Below are positions 1-6,848 of a stretch of 9,841 nucleotides of DNA, in pieces. A program made the translations under genes and the position numbers. The notes beneath the pieces were generated by a model that was given only the letters and a program-made list of their open reading frames with translations, was not told the origin of the DNA and did no database searches. Within the stretch, counting starts at the first letter, position 1, and each line of letters opens with the position of its first letter. Source of the DNA: Gemmatimonadota bacterium (GTDB lineage: Bacteria; GCA-2686955); assembly GCA_002686955.1 (NCBI GenBank), contig NYZA01000235.1, positions 1 to 9,841 on the forward strand. Direction: 5' to 3'.

Positions 1-533
1 CCGAAGTCGCCGATTCGGTTGACGATGAACGCCTTCTTGCCCGCCAGCGCCGCGGAATCCTTCTCGAACCAGAACCCGATCAGCAGATAGCTCGCCAGAC
101 CGACCGCCTCCCAGAAAACGAAGAGAAGGAGGAAGTCCCCCGCCAAGACCAGCATGGTCATCGAGAAGACGAAGAAGTTCAGGTAGGCGAAGAAGCGGGG
201 GTAGCGGGGATCGGAGTGCATGTACCCCGCGCTGTAGATATGGATCAGCGTCGAGACTCCGGTCACCACCAGCAACATGATGCCGGTCAGACGATCGGCC
301 ACCAAGTGGATCGATGTCCTGAAGGAGCCGGCGACGATCCAGGGAAATAGATCGACCGAGAGCTCATGGCCTCGCAACACTTCGAAGAACACGCCGCAGC
401 TCGCCGCGAAGCTCAGCGCCACCGCCGTGATCGCCGGAATATGCGCAATCCCCTTCAGTCGAGCGTGGGCCGAACCGATCAGCACAACGCCGAGAAGGGG
501 AAAGAGCGGGATCAGTACCAGTAGACCATCCAC
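1..533 (-). CDS. nuoL2: NADH-quinone oxidoreductase subunit L, second copy, N-terminal part
   Basis: N-terminal 177 residues of a second ND5-family proton-pumping subunit, with the 3' end cut by the window edge. The protein begins MDGLLVLIPLFPLLGVVLIG. It contains LTGIMLLVVTGVSTLIHIYS (residues 82-101), then GYMHSDPRYPRFFAYLN, then LFVFWEAVGLASYLLIGFWF with Glu142 (E. coli Glu144). It ends at KKAFIVNRIGDF with Asp176. The wording AGKKAFIVNRIGDF is the common proteobacterial-type form, whereas the first NuoL (4410-6536) has ACKKAFLTNRVGDL. No ATG is available. GTG 533 is chosen because GGAAGGGG stands eight bases upstream and an in-frame TAA lies a short way further upstream. The frame is intact to position 1. 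Downstream genes, possibly a second nuoM and nuoN, would lie outside the window. Confidence 0.93.
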   Translation of the reverse strand, partial: MDGLLVLIPLFPLLGVVLIGSAHARLKGIAHIPAITAVALSFAASCGVFFEVLRGHELSVDLFPWIVAGSFRTSIHLVADRLTGIMLLVVTGVSTLIHIYSAGYMHSDPRYPRFFAYLNFFVFSMTMLVLAGDFLLLFVFWEAVGLASYLLIGFWFEKDSAALAGKKAFIVNRIGDF

Positions 534-541
534 GTCGGATG

Positions 542-549
542 CCCCTTCC
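542..549 (-). promoter_or_regulatory. Ribosome-binding site for nuoL2
   Basis: GGAAGGGG on the minus strand, eight bases before the GTG at 533. It fills part of the 19-base gap after nuoK2 and decides the start, since no ATG is near. Confidence 0.65.
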
Positions 550-552
550 GGA

Positions 553-855
553 TCAACCCTTTAGGAGATTGAAGGAACCCACGTCGAGGGTGCCGCGCGT
601 TCGGTGGATCAAAACGATCAGGGCCAAGCCCACCGCCACCTCGGCCGCCGCGAGCGCCAAGATGAAGAGCACCGACACCGGCGCCTGCGCGCCCCCATGG
701 ATTCGGGCTCCGGCCAGAAACGCCAGATTGCCCGCGTTGAGCATCAGCTCTATGCCCATGAAGAGGTGCAGCGCGTTTCGACGGGCCAGAACCACCAGCG
801 TTCCGACTCCGAAAAGCGCCGCACTCAGCAGCAGGTACCAACTCAAATCGATCAC
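553..855 (-). CDS. nuoK2: NADH-quinone oxidoreductase subunit K, second divergent copy
   Basis: Second ND4L-family subunit, 100 residues with three membrane helices. GIELMLNAGN holds Glu36 and AAAEVAVGLAL holds Glu72, so both proton-path glutamates are kept. A hand alignment with the first NuoK (6543-6848) gives about 46% identity, concentrated around RRNA, the Glu36 segment and the Glu72 segment. This indicates an old duplication or separate origins. The GTG start overlaps the nuoJ2 TGA, with GGGGAG about ten bases upstream. It ends in TGA, 19 bases before nuoL2. An MrpC-type antiporter subunit is the main alternative. The preceding canonical NuoJ and the following NuoL make complex I the better reading. 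Confidence 0.95.
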   Translation of the reverse strand: MIDLSWYLLLSAALFGVGTLVVLARRNALHLFMGIELMLNAGNLAFLAGARIHGGAQAPVSVLFILALAAAEVAVGLALIVLIHRTRGTLDVGSFNLLKG

Positions 856-1355
856 GACGATTCTTCTCCCCGTCGCCCGAGCACGACGACGCCCACCATC
901 GCCACCAGGAGCAATGCGGACACCAGCTCGAATGGATAGAGGAACTCCCCGAAGAGGGAGTGCGCGATCGCGGCGATCTCCGCCGGCGGACCTGGGTGCG
1001 TCGGAGTGTTGCCGCCGAAGGCGCCGATCGCCTGGACCAGAAGTCCCAATAGGCAGGCGGCGACGATCGAGGCCAAGGCGAATCGAGGACGATCCCAGCC
1101 CAGCGGCCCGCGCTCTTCGGCTCTGCGCACGAACATCGTGACGAAGAGAAAGAGCACCATGATCGCGCCGGCATAGACGATCACCTGCAGCGCGGCTACG
1201 ACGGGATCCGCGAGCTGCAGGTAGATTCCCGCCAGGGCGAGCATCGTCACCACGAGAGAAAGCACCCCGTCCACGGGGTCGCGACGGAAGAGCAGCATCA
1301 GCGCTCCTCCGAGCGCCAGGAGCGCGAGAAGCGCGAAAGAGATCGGGACCAGCAT
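852..1355 (-). CDS. nuoJ2: NADH-quinone oxidoreductase subunit J, second divergent copy
   Basis: Second ND6-family membrane subunit, 167 residues with about five hydrophobic segments. The third-helix signature is LQVIVYAGAIMVLFLFVTMF (residues 56-75). It carries the conserved Tyr61 of the family, in the wording typical of proteobacterial-type NuoJ and unlike the IYGGGITVLLLFGVML of the first copy. A last helix follows PFELVS (about 141-160), and the end is RRGEESS. The ATG lies four bases after the nuoN TAA (TAAGACCATG), so it is almost certainly on the same transcript. A GGGA sits about ten bases upstream inside nuoN. Its stop forms a GTGA overlap with nuoK2. The gene is intact. Whether it joins the same complex as the upstream subunits cannot be told from sequence. 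The suffix 2 is my label, not an established name. Confidence 0.95.
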   Translation of the reverse strand: MLVPISFALLALLALGGALMLLFRRDPVDGVLSLVVTMLALAGIYLQLADPVVAALQVIVYAGAIMVLFLFVTMFVRRAEERGPLGWDRPRFALASIVAACLLGLLVQAIGAFGGNTPTHPGPPAEIAAIAHSLFGEFLYPFELVSALLLVAMVGVVVLGRRGEESS

Positions 1356-1359
1356 GGTC

Positions 1360-2892
1360 TTAGCGTCCCAGGAAAAGTGTGGCCGAGTAGGTTGTTACCT
1401 TCTCGAAAGCGCCCCAAGGCACTCCAAAAACCAAGGTCACGGCCGCCAATGCCACGGAAAGGCTTGTCGCCAGCTCGGGTATTGCGCCGGTCCACTGCCG
1501 CTCCCGTAGCGGGCGGAAAACGAGCGCCTTCGCCACGCGGAAGTAGTAGTAGAGCGCGATCACCGAATTCACGGCACCGATTGCCGCGAGCCACCAGATC
1601 TCCTGGCGAATCGTCTCTGCGAATACGTAGTACTTGCCCAAGAACCCGAGCGACGGGGGTAGGCCGGTCAGAGAGTAAAGGAAAACCACCATCGCTACCA
1701 CGAGCATCGGCGCGTCGTTCGCCAATCCGTCGTAATCGCGCAGATCGACCGACCCGGTCCGCTCTCGGATCGCGATGACCACCAAGAAGGCGCCGAGGTT
1801 CATCACCAGATAGGCGGCCATATACACGATGATGGCGTGGAGTCCCTCGGGCGAAAGGGTAGAGACCGCCATGAGCACGAAGCCGACATGGGCGATCGAG
1901 CTGTAGGCCAGAAGACGTTTCATATTGGTCTGGCGCAGAGCACCGAAGTTGCCGAGGGTCATCGTTCCCGCGGCCAGAATCCCAACGAGCAGGGGCCAGT
2001 CCAAACTCCCCAGGAAGGTCCAGAAGCCGGGACTGGTCGAGGGGTTGCTCAAGAGCGTCACCAGAAAGCGGGAGAGCAGCGCGAAGCCCGCCGCCTTCGG
2101 AGCGACGGTGAAGAAGGCGGTCACCGGTGTCGGAGCCCCTTCGTACACATCCGGCGCCCAAAAATGGAATGGGACGCACGCGATCTTGAACCCAAGCCCC
2201 GCGATCACCAACACCAGCGCGAAGAGGAGCGCGAGCGGATAGGGGTTAGAGGCATACAGAACCTGGTTCGCCTCGATCAGCGAGGTCGTGCCGGTGAGCC
2301 CATAGAGGTAAGAAAAGCCGAAAAGCAGCACCGCCGACGACACCGAGCCGTAGAGAACGTATTTGAGCGACGCTTCGGACGAACGCCGATCGCCTCGCAC
2401 GAAACCGGCCATCACATACGAGGCCAGGCTGACGAACTCGACGCTGATGAAGATCGAAACCATGTCGGTGGACGAGGCCATCAGCATCATGCCAAGCACC
2501 GAGCCGACCGCCAATGTGTAGTACTCCGATCGATCGGCGACCGCGATTTCGTTGCTCATCATGGTCGAGAATACGAAGAGCACCGTCGCCAGCAGAAAAA
2601 CCGCATCGAAAAACGACGAGAAGGGATCGACCACCATCATCGTTCCGAACACGGCGCGCGGCTCCCCGGCGAATCCGGCCCATGTGGCGATCAACGCCGC
2701 GCCCATGCCCGCCAGCACGACCATCTCCAGCGGCCCCTGTCTTTTCCCCTTGCCGCGAATGAAGAAGAGATCGACCAGGACGATCGCCAGGACCGTACAG
2801 GTCACTATCAGCTCCGGCACGATCTGGCCTAGGGACTCGATCGTGGCCGCGGTCGAGGCCTCGAAGCTCAGCGAATCGATGGAGTGAGGCAC
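1360..2892 (-). CDS. nuoN: NADH-quinone oxidoreductase subunit N
   Basis: Third antiporter-like proton pump (ND2 family), next to NuoK in the membrane arm. It has 510 residues, slightly longer than E. coli NuoN (485), mainly because of a longer N-terminus. Pump residues are seen: Glu152 in FISVEFVSLASYV, Lys236 in GLGFKIACVPFHFWAPDVYE, Lys266 in APKAAGFAL, and Lys420 in GFLGKYYVF. These align with E. coli Glu133, Lys217, Lys247 and Lys395. The GTG start at 2892 is chosen because AGAGGA stands nine bases upstream and no other good start precedes the first helix. The gene begins with no space after the nuoM stop. It ends in TAA, and only four bases follow before the second nuoJ, with no terminator. 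In a standard operon nuoN would be the last gene. Confidence 0.97.
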   Translation of the reverse strand: MPHSIDSLSFEASTAATIESLGQIVPELIVTCTVLAIVLVDLFFIRGKGKRQGPLEMVVLAGMGAALIATWAGFAGEPRAVFGTMMVVDPFSSFFDAVFLLATVLFVFSTMMSNEIAVADRSEYYTLAVGSVLGMMLMASSTDMVSIFISVEFVSLASYVMAGFVRGDRRSSEASLKYVLYGSVSSAVLLFGFSYLYGLTGTTSLIEANQVLYASNPYPLALLFALVLVIAGLGFKIACVPFHFWAPDVYEGAPTPVTAFFTVAPKAAGFALLSRFLVTLLSNPSTSPGFWTFLGSLDWPLLVGILAAGTMTLGNFGALRQTNMKRLLAYSSIAHVGFVLMAVSTLSPEGLHAIIVYMAAYLVMNLGAFLVVIAIRERTGSVDLRDYDGLANDAPMLVVAMVVFLYSLTGLPPSLGFLGKYYVFAETIRQEIWWLAAIGAVNSVIALYYYFRVAKALVFRPLRERQWTGAIPELATSLSVALAAVTLVFGVPWGAFEKVTTYSATLFLGR

Positions 2893-4389
2893 CTACACAA
2901 TTCCTCTCACCAGATCGACGAGCGTGGCATCGAGCAGCTCGAGCAGCGGCTGCGGATAAACACCCAGATAGACCACGATCACCATCAGCGGCGCGAGAGA
3001 GACGATCTCACGGGGGCTGATGTCTTTGAGATCGGAGTAGGCCTCGTTGAGCGGCCCCAGGAAGACCCGCTCGTAGGTCCACAGAATGTAGCCGGCTCCC
3101 AGCACGATCCCCAGCAACGCCAACATCGTCGCCTTCGGGAAGGAGGGCAGCGAGCCCATGAAGACGAACGCCTCACCCCAGAAGCCGCTCAAACCCGGCA
3201 GCCCGAGCGCCGCGAAGAAAGCCACCATCACAATTCCCGCGTAGATCGGCGTCTGCAACCGGAGCCCGCCGAAGCGCTCAATGTCGCGGTGGTGCACCCG
3301 GTCATAGATCACGCCCACCAGGAGGAAGAGCATGGCGGTGATCGTGCCGTGGTTGAACATCTGCATCACCGCGCCACTGACGGCTTGCGGCGTGAGCGCC
3401 GCCATGCCGAGACAGACGAATCCCATATGCGAGATCGAAGAATACGCCACGAGCTTCTTGAAGTCGGTTTGCGCCATCGCACACATAGCGCCGTAGATGA
3501 TGTTGACCACGCCGAGCACCGCGAGCGTCGGAGCGAACCACTGAGTCGCCTCGGGGAAGATCGGATAGCAGAAGCGCAGGATTCCGTAGGTTCCCATCTT
3601 CAGCAACACCCCGGCGAGGATCACACTCACCGCGGTCGGCGCCTCGACATGGGCGTCGGGCAGCCAGGTGTGGAAAGGGAAGAGCGGGATCTTGATCGCG
3701 AAGCCGAGGAAGAGCGCCAGATAGAGCACCTTGCCCAGCGCCACGGCGTCGGGGTTGTTCGGGAGGATGCGCGCCATCTCGATGATATCGAAAGAGCCTC
3801 CCATCAGGTAGTACATCGCCAGACCGGCCAGTAACATCACGACCGAGCCGACCAGGGTGTACAGGAAGAACTTGATCGCCGCGTACTCTTTCCGAGGCCC
3901 GCCCCAGATGCCGATCAGGAAGTACATCGGCAGCAGCATCACTTCCCAGAACACATAGAAAAGGAAGAAATCGAGCGCGCAGAACACGCCGATCATTCCC
4001 GTCTCGAGCAGCAAGAAGAGCGCGAAATACGCTCTCACCCACTTCGTGATCCCCCACGAGGCGATCACACAGAGCACCGAGAGCAATGCGGTGAGCAGGA
4101 CCATCGAGACCGACAACCCATCGATCCCCATGTAGTACTCGATATTCAATGGAATTTCCTGCGCGCCCAGATCGGCCGTCAGGCTGATCCAACTCGCCCG
4201 CTCGACGAACTGGATCTCGCTCGTGCCGCGTTCGAATCCGCTCCACACCTGGAAGGCCAGAACCAGCGGAACCGCCGTCACCGCCAGCGCCACCCAGCGC
4301 ACGAGCTCGTCGCGCCCTCTTGGAAGCAGGAGTATCACGAGAGCTCCGATGAGCGGCACGAAGGTCATCAAGGTCAAGGTGTTGCCCAT
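2893..4389 (-). CDS. nuoM: NADH-quinone oxidoreductase subunit M
   Basis: Middle antiporter-like proton pump of the complex I membrane arm (ND4 family). It has 498 residues, close to the usual 500, with about 14 hydrophobic helices. Pump residues are intact: Glu149 in VFWEVMLLPMY, Lys233 in GFAIKIPLFPFHTWLPDAHV, Lys264 in AGVLLKMGTYG, His321 in YSSISHMGF, and Glu406 in SGFWGEAF. These correspond to E. coli Glu144, Lys234, Lys265 and Glu407. The frame is open upstream to 4740 over nuoL, but ATG 4389 is chosen because the first helix (MTFVPLIGALVILLLP) starts just after it. A weak GGGA/GGA lies in the 20-base gap after nuoL1. The TAG stop directly abuts the GTG of nuoN. Only one NuoM is seen in the window. 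Confidence 0.97.
   Translation of the reverse strand: MGNTLTLMTFVPLIGALVILLLPRGRDELVRWVALAVTAVPLVLAFQVWSGFERGTSEIQFVERASWISLTADLGAQEIPLNIEYYMGIDGLSVSMVLLTALLSVLCVIASWGITKWVRAYFALFLLLETGMIGVFCALDFFLFYVFWEVMLLPMYFLIGIWGGPRKEYAAIKFFLYTLVGSVVMLLAGLAMYYLMGGSFDIIEMARILPNNPDAVALGKVLYLALFLGFAIKIPLFPFHTWLPDAHVEAPTAVSVILAGVLLKMGTYGILRFCYPIFPEATQWFAPTLAVLGVVNIIYGAMCAMAQTDFKKLVAYSSISHMGFVCLGMAALTPQAVSGAVMQMFNHGTITAMLFLLVGVIYDRVHHRDIERFGGLRLQTPIYAGIVMVAFFAALGLPGLSGFWGEAFVFMGSLPSFPKATMLALLGIVLGAGYILWTYERVFLGPLNEAYSDLKDISPREIVSLAPLMVIVVYLGVYPQPLLELLDATLVDLVRGIV
2902..2907 (-). promoter_or_regulatory. Ribosome-binding site for nuoN
   Basis: AGAGGA on the minus strand, nine bases before the GTG at 2892. It lies in the last codons of nuoM. 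It supports the unusual GTG start that directly follows the nuoM TAG. Confidence 0.65.
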
Positions 4390-4409
4390 GGTTGATTCGT
4401 TCCAGTCCC

Positions 4410-6536
4410 CTAATAGACCCGAATGAGCATCAGGACGAGCGTCCCGGCGAGAAAGAATGCGAAATAGTGTTGAATCCGACCGGTCTCCACGCGCCGAAAC
4501 GCCGCACCGAAGACCTGAGTGACCGAAGCGATTCCGTTCACGATTCCATCGATGATCCGCAGATCGGACCATCCGCTCCCGCTGGAGAGAGCGCGCGTGA
4601 GGGTCGCCGACCCGTTGACCGCGCCGTCGATCACCACGCGGTCGAAGGCGGCGCTCAACCGGTTGAGCCAGAGGAGCGGGTTCACCACGCCAGCCTGGTA
4701 CGCTTCGTCGACGAAGTACTTGTTGTAGAGCACCCGCCAAGTCCCCGAGAAGCGCCGCGCGAGCGCCTCCTGCGAACGTTTGCGGTGGTAGATCAGAGTC
4801 GCCAGCGCAACTCCTAGGATCAGCGCCAAGAGCGACAGATAGAGCACCGCCCTGTGCCCGGTGTGGAGCGAATGCGCATCGACCCGATGCGGACCCCAGG
4901 GAGCTTCGTGGTGCTCGGCGCCGGTCTCCGCGTGCGCCGGCTCCTCATGAGCCGCCTCCCCGCGCCCCGCCTCCGCCGCATGCGCGCCATGGCTCTCATC
5001 GAGCGCACCGGTCCTCAGACTCTCGCCGTAGTGGAATGCCGCGAACTGCTCCGCCGCATAGTCCGTCGAGCTCGGCGGTGTCACCATCCGCTCGAAAGGC
5101 CCGGCGTAGGCGAAGCCCAGCAACGTAATCGCCGATAGCACCATCAAGGGCGCGGTGATCTCGAAGCCGCCCTCGTGCGCATGCTCGTACTTCTCGCGAT
5201 CGCGCGGCTCCCCGAAGAAGGTCACGATCGTGACCCGTGTCATATAGAAGACCGTGATCACCGCCGCGACCATCGGCAGCGCGAAGATCAAGAAGTGTTG
5301 CGGAAGGTGCAGCCCGAAGCCCATCGCGTCGCCGAGAATCCGCTCCTTGCTGAAGAAGCCGTTCGTCAGCACCGGGAAGCCCGAGATCGCCGCTGTGCTG
5401 ATCACCCAGGTCGCGAATGTGATCGGCATCTTCTTACGCAGTCCACCCATCTCCCAGATATTTTGCGTATGCACCGCGTGGATCACCGAGCCCGAACCGA
5501 GGAAGAGGCAGGCTTTGAACGCCGCGTGTGTCGTCAGGTGGAAAAGTCCGCCGAAGTACGATCCCACTCCCAGGCCCACCATCATGTAGCCGAGCTGTGA
5601 AACCGTTGAGTAGGCGAGCACCCGCTTGATATCGTCCTGAACGATCGCGATCGTCGCCGCGAAGAACGCCGTGAGCGCACCGACATAAGCGATGACCAGT
5701 AGCGCATCGGGAGTCAGAATCGGGAAGAGTCGCCCGACCAGATAGACACCCGCCGCCACCATCGTCGCGGCGTGGATCAAGGCCGAAACCGGTGTCGGAC
5801 CCTCCATCGCATCGGGCAACCACACATGCAGCGGCAGCTGCGCCGATTTGCCCACCGCACCAACAAAGAGCAGCACCCCCGCGATCGTGAGCGTCGCCTC
5901 CGACGAGAACGCCCCCGCGCCGACATGGTGGTAGACCTGCTCGAGCCGAAGCACTCCAAGCTCTTTCCAGACCAACATGATCCCGAGCCACATGCCGAGA
6001 TCCCCTACGCGATTCGTCAAGAACGCCTTCTTGCACGCGAGCGCCGCCGATCGCTTCGGGAAGAAGAAGCCGATCAGCAGATAGGACGACACCCCGACCA
6101 GCTCCCACCCCACGAAGATCCCGAGCAGATTGTCCGAGAGCACGAGCCAGAGCATCGAGAAGGAGAAGAGCGACAGATAGCCGAAGTAGAGGTGGTAACG
6201 ATCCTCGCCGTGCATGTATCCGATCGAGAAGACATGCACCAAGAAGCTCACTCCTACGACCACCAGCAACATCCACGCCGTGAGCGTGTCGATCGCCAGC
6301 CCCATCGGAATGGTGAACCCTTCGACCTCGACCCACCGAAACACCATGCTCCACTGATAGCCCGGCTCCCCACCCGCCATCACCTGCCAGAAGATCCAGC
6401 ACGCGGCTAGAAGCGACGCACCGATCGCACCTACCGAAACAAAGTCCCCTCCGCGAGGCAATCGCGTCCCCAGAAACAACTGGACCACGAAGGCCGCGAG
6501 CGGTACGAGCAGACAGATTAGTGCGGCTGTGAGCAT
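4410..6536 (-). CDS. nuoL: NADH-quinone oxidoreductase subunit L, first copy (His-rich loop)
   Basis: Distal antiporter-like proton-pumping subunit (ND5 family). It has 708 residues against about 613 in E. coli. Key charged residues are present: Glu145 in FVGWELVG, Asp179 in NRVGDL, Lys230 in GAVGKSAQLPLHVWLPDAME, His255 in ALIHAATMVAAG, His333 and His337 in FHLTTHAAFKACLF, and Lys397 in GFFSKERI. The extra length comes mostly from a His/Glu/Ala-rich loop (about 514-561) before a membrane helix at 563-583. The long lateral-helix region (about 584-689) contains a near-repeat, and a final helix runs from 690 to 706. The gene starts six bases after nuoK1 and has no clear ribosome-binding site, so coupling is likely. 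The TAG stop is 20 bases before nuoM. Confidence 0.97.
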   Translation of the reverse strand: MLTAALICLLVPLAAFVVQLFLGTRLPRGGDFVSVGAIGASLLAACWIFWQVMAGGEPGYQWSMVFRWVEVEGFTIPMGLAIDTLTAWMLLVVVGVSFLVHVFSIGYMHGEDRYHLYFGYLSLFSFSMLWLVLSDNLLGIFVGWELVGVSSYLLIGFFFPKRSAALACKKAFLTNRVGDLGMWLGIMLVWKELGVLRLEQVYHHVGAGAFSSEATLTIAGVLLFVGAVGKSAQLPLHVWLPDAMEGPTPVSALIHAATMVAAGVYLVGRLFPILTPDALLVIAYVGALTAFFAATIAIVQDDIKRVLAYSTVSQLGYMMVGLGVGSYFGGLFHLTTHAAFKACLFLGSGSVIHAVHTQNIWEMGGLRKKMPITFATWVISTAAISGFPVLTNGFFSKERILGDAMGFGLHLPQHFLIFALPMVAAVITVFYMTRVTIVTFFGEPRDREKYEHAHEGGFEITAPLMVLSAITLLGFAYAGPFERMVTPPSSTDYAAEQFAAFHYGESLRTGALDESHGAHAAEAGRGEAAHEEPAHAETGAEHHEAPWGPHRVDAHSLHTGHRAVLYLSLLALILGVALATLIYHRKRSQEALARRFSGTWRVLYNKYFVDEAYQAGVVNPLLWLNRLSAAFDRVVIDGAVNGSATLTRALSSGSGWSDLRIIDGIVNGIASVTQVFGAAFRRVETGRIQHYFAFFLAGTLVLMLIRVY
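4515..4637 (-). repeat. Internal protein repeat in the NuoL1 lateral helix
   Basis: Residues 634-648 (VVIDGAVNGSATLTR) and 660-674 (RIIDGIVNGIASVTQ) of NuoL1 are a near-repeat with a 26-residue offset, sharing the pattern IDGxVNG. They lie between the last two membrane helices, where the long helix running along the membrane arm is expected. The offset is close to seven turns of an alpha helix, so both copies would face the same side. The repeat is visible only at protein level. Confidence 0.6.
4854..4997 (-). other. His/Glu/Ala-rich loop coding segment in nuoL1
   Basis: Residues 514-561 of NuoL1 contain ten histidines (516, 519, 530, 535, 542, 543, 550, 555, 558, 561) and many Glu and Ala, with little hydrophobic character. 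The segment sits between two membrane helices. It explains part of the extra length of this NuoL compared with the usual 610-650 residues. Confidence 0.75.
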
Positions 6537-6542
6537 CGAGAG

Positions 6543-6848
6543 CTAGCCCCGCAGCAGGTGGATCTCGTCCACCGTGATGTGTTTGTAGGTGCGGTAGATG
6601 TTGAGCAGGATCGCCAGCGCCACGGCGGCCTCGGCCGCGGCGAGCACGATGATGAAGAGCGCGAAGATCTGGCCGTTCACGCCACTTCCGACGAAGCGAT
6701 TGAACGCGACCAGATTGACGTTGCCGGCATTGAGCATCAGCTCGATCCCCATCAGCACCGTCACCGCGTTCCTTCGGGTCAAAACCGCGAAAAGGCCGAG
6801 ACAGAAGAGGATGCCGGCGAACACGAGATAGTGCACCAGACCGATCAT
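6543..6848 (-). CDS. nuoK: NADH-quinone oxidoreductase subunit K, first copy
   Basis: Small membrane subunit (ND4L and MrpC-like) between NuoJ and the antiporter-like pumps. It contributes buried glutamates to the proton path. It has 101 residues and three membrane helices. The signature GIELMLNAGN holds Glu36, and AAAEAAVAL holds Glu73. These match the two essential membrane glutamates known in E. coli NuoK (Glu36 and Glu72). The frame is open upstream to 7013, but ATG 6848 is chosen because homology starts at MIGLVHYL, it overlaps the nuoJ1 stop as ATGA, and it has a very strong ribosome-binding site. A six-base gap separates it from nuoL1. A second, divergent NuoK lies at 553-855. Confidence 0.97.
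   Translation of the reverse strand: MIGLVHYLVFAGILFCLGLFAVLTRRNAVTVLMGIELMLNAGNVNLVAFNRFVGSGVNGQIFALFIIVLAAAEAAVALAILLNIYRTYKHITVDEIHLLRG

Noticed and set aside
512-1174. 220-codon minus-strand frame over nuoJ2 and nuoK2
   Set aside because: Arg/Ser-rich translation in an alternative frame. The two overlapping genes with real membrane-protein motifs explain the stretch.
1-1355. Mrp-type cation antiporter reading of nuoJ2, nuoK2 and nuoL2
   Set aside because: The first protein is a canonical NuoJ with the helix-3 signature, and the gene order is J-K-L rather than the Mrp A-B-C-D order. Only the NuoK and NuoL relatives are shared with Mrp.
1837-2832. Long open frame of 331 codons on the plus strand opposite nuoN
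   Set aside because: The translation is rich in Arg, His and Glu with no family motif, as expected for the antisense of a GC-rich gene. nuoN on the other strand is certain.
2884-3834. Open frame of 316 codons on the plus strand opposite nuoM
   Set aside because: Low-complexity Arg/His/Glu composition, antisense to a clear nuoM, with no independent support.
4390-4740. N-terminal extension of nuoM by 117 codons
   Set aside because: It overlaps nuoL1 and is Arg-rich without membrane character. The normal NuoM first helix starts just after ATG 4389.
5220-5235. Perfect 16-base palindrome GGTCACGATCGTGACC inside nuoL1
   Set aside because: It encodes the conserved-looking Val-Thr-Ile-Val run in a membrane helix and lies mid-gene. 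In a window rich in CGATCG such a palindrome can arise by chance.
5641-5654. Perfect 14-base palindrome ACGATCGCGATCGT inside nuoL1
   Set aside because: It is explained by Thr-Ile-Ala-Ile codons and the general CGATCG excess, with no sign of an operator position.
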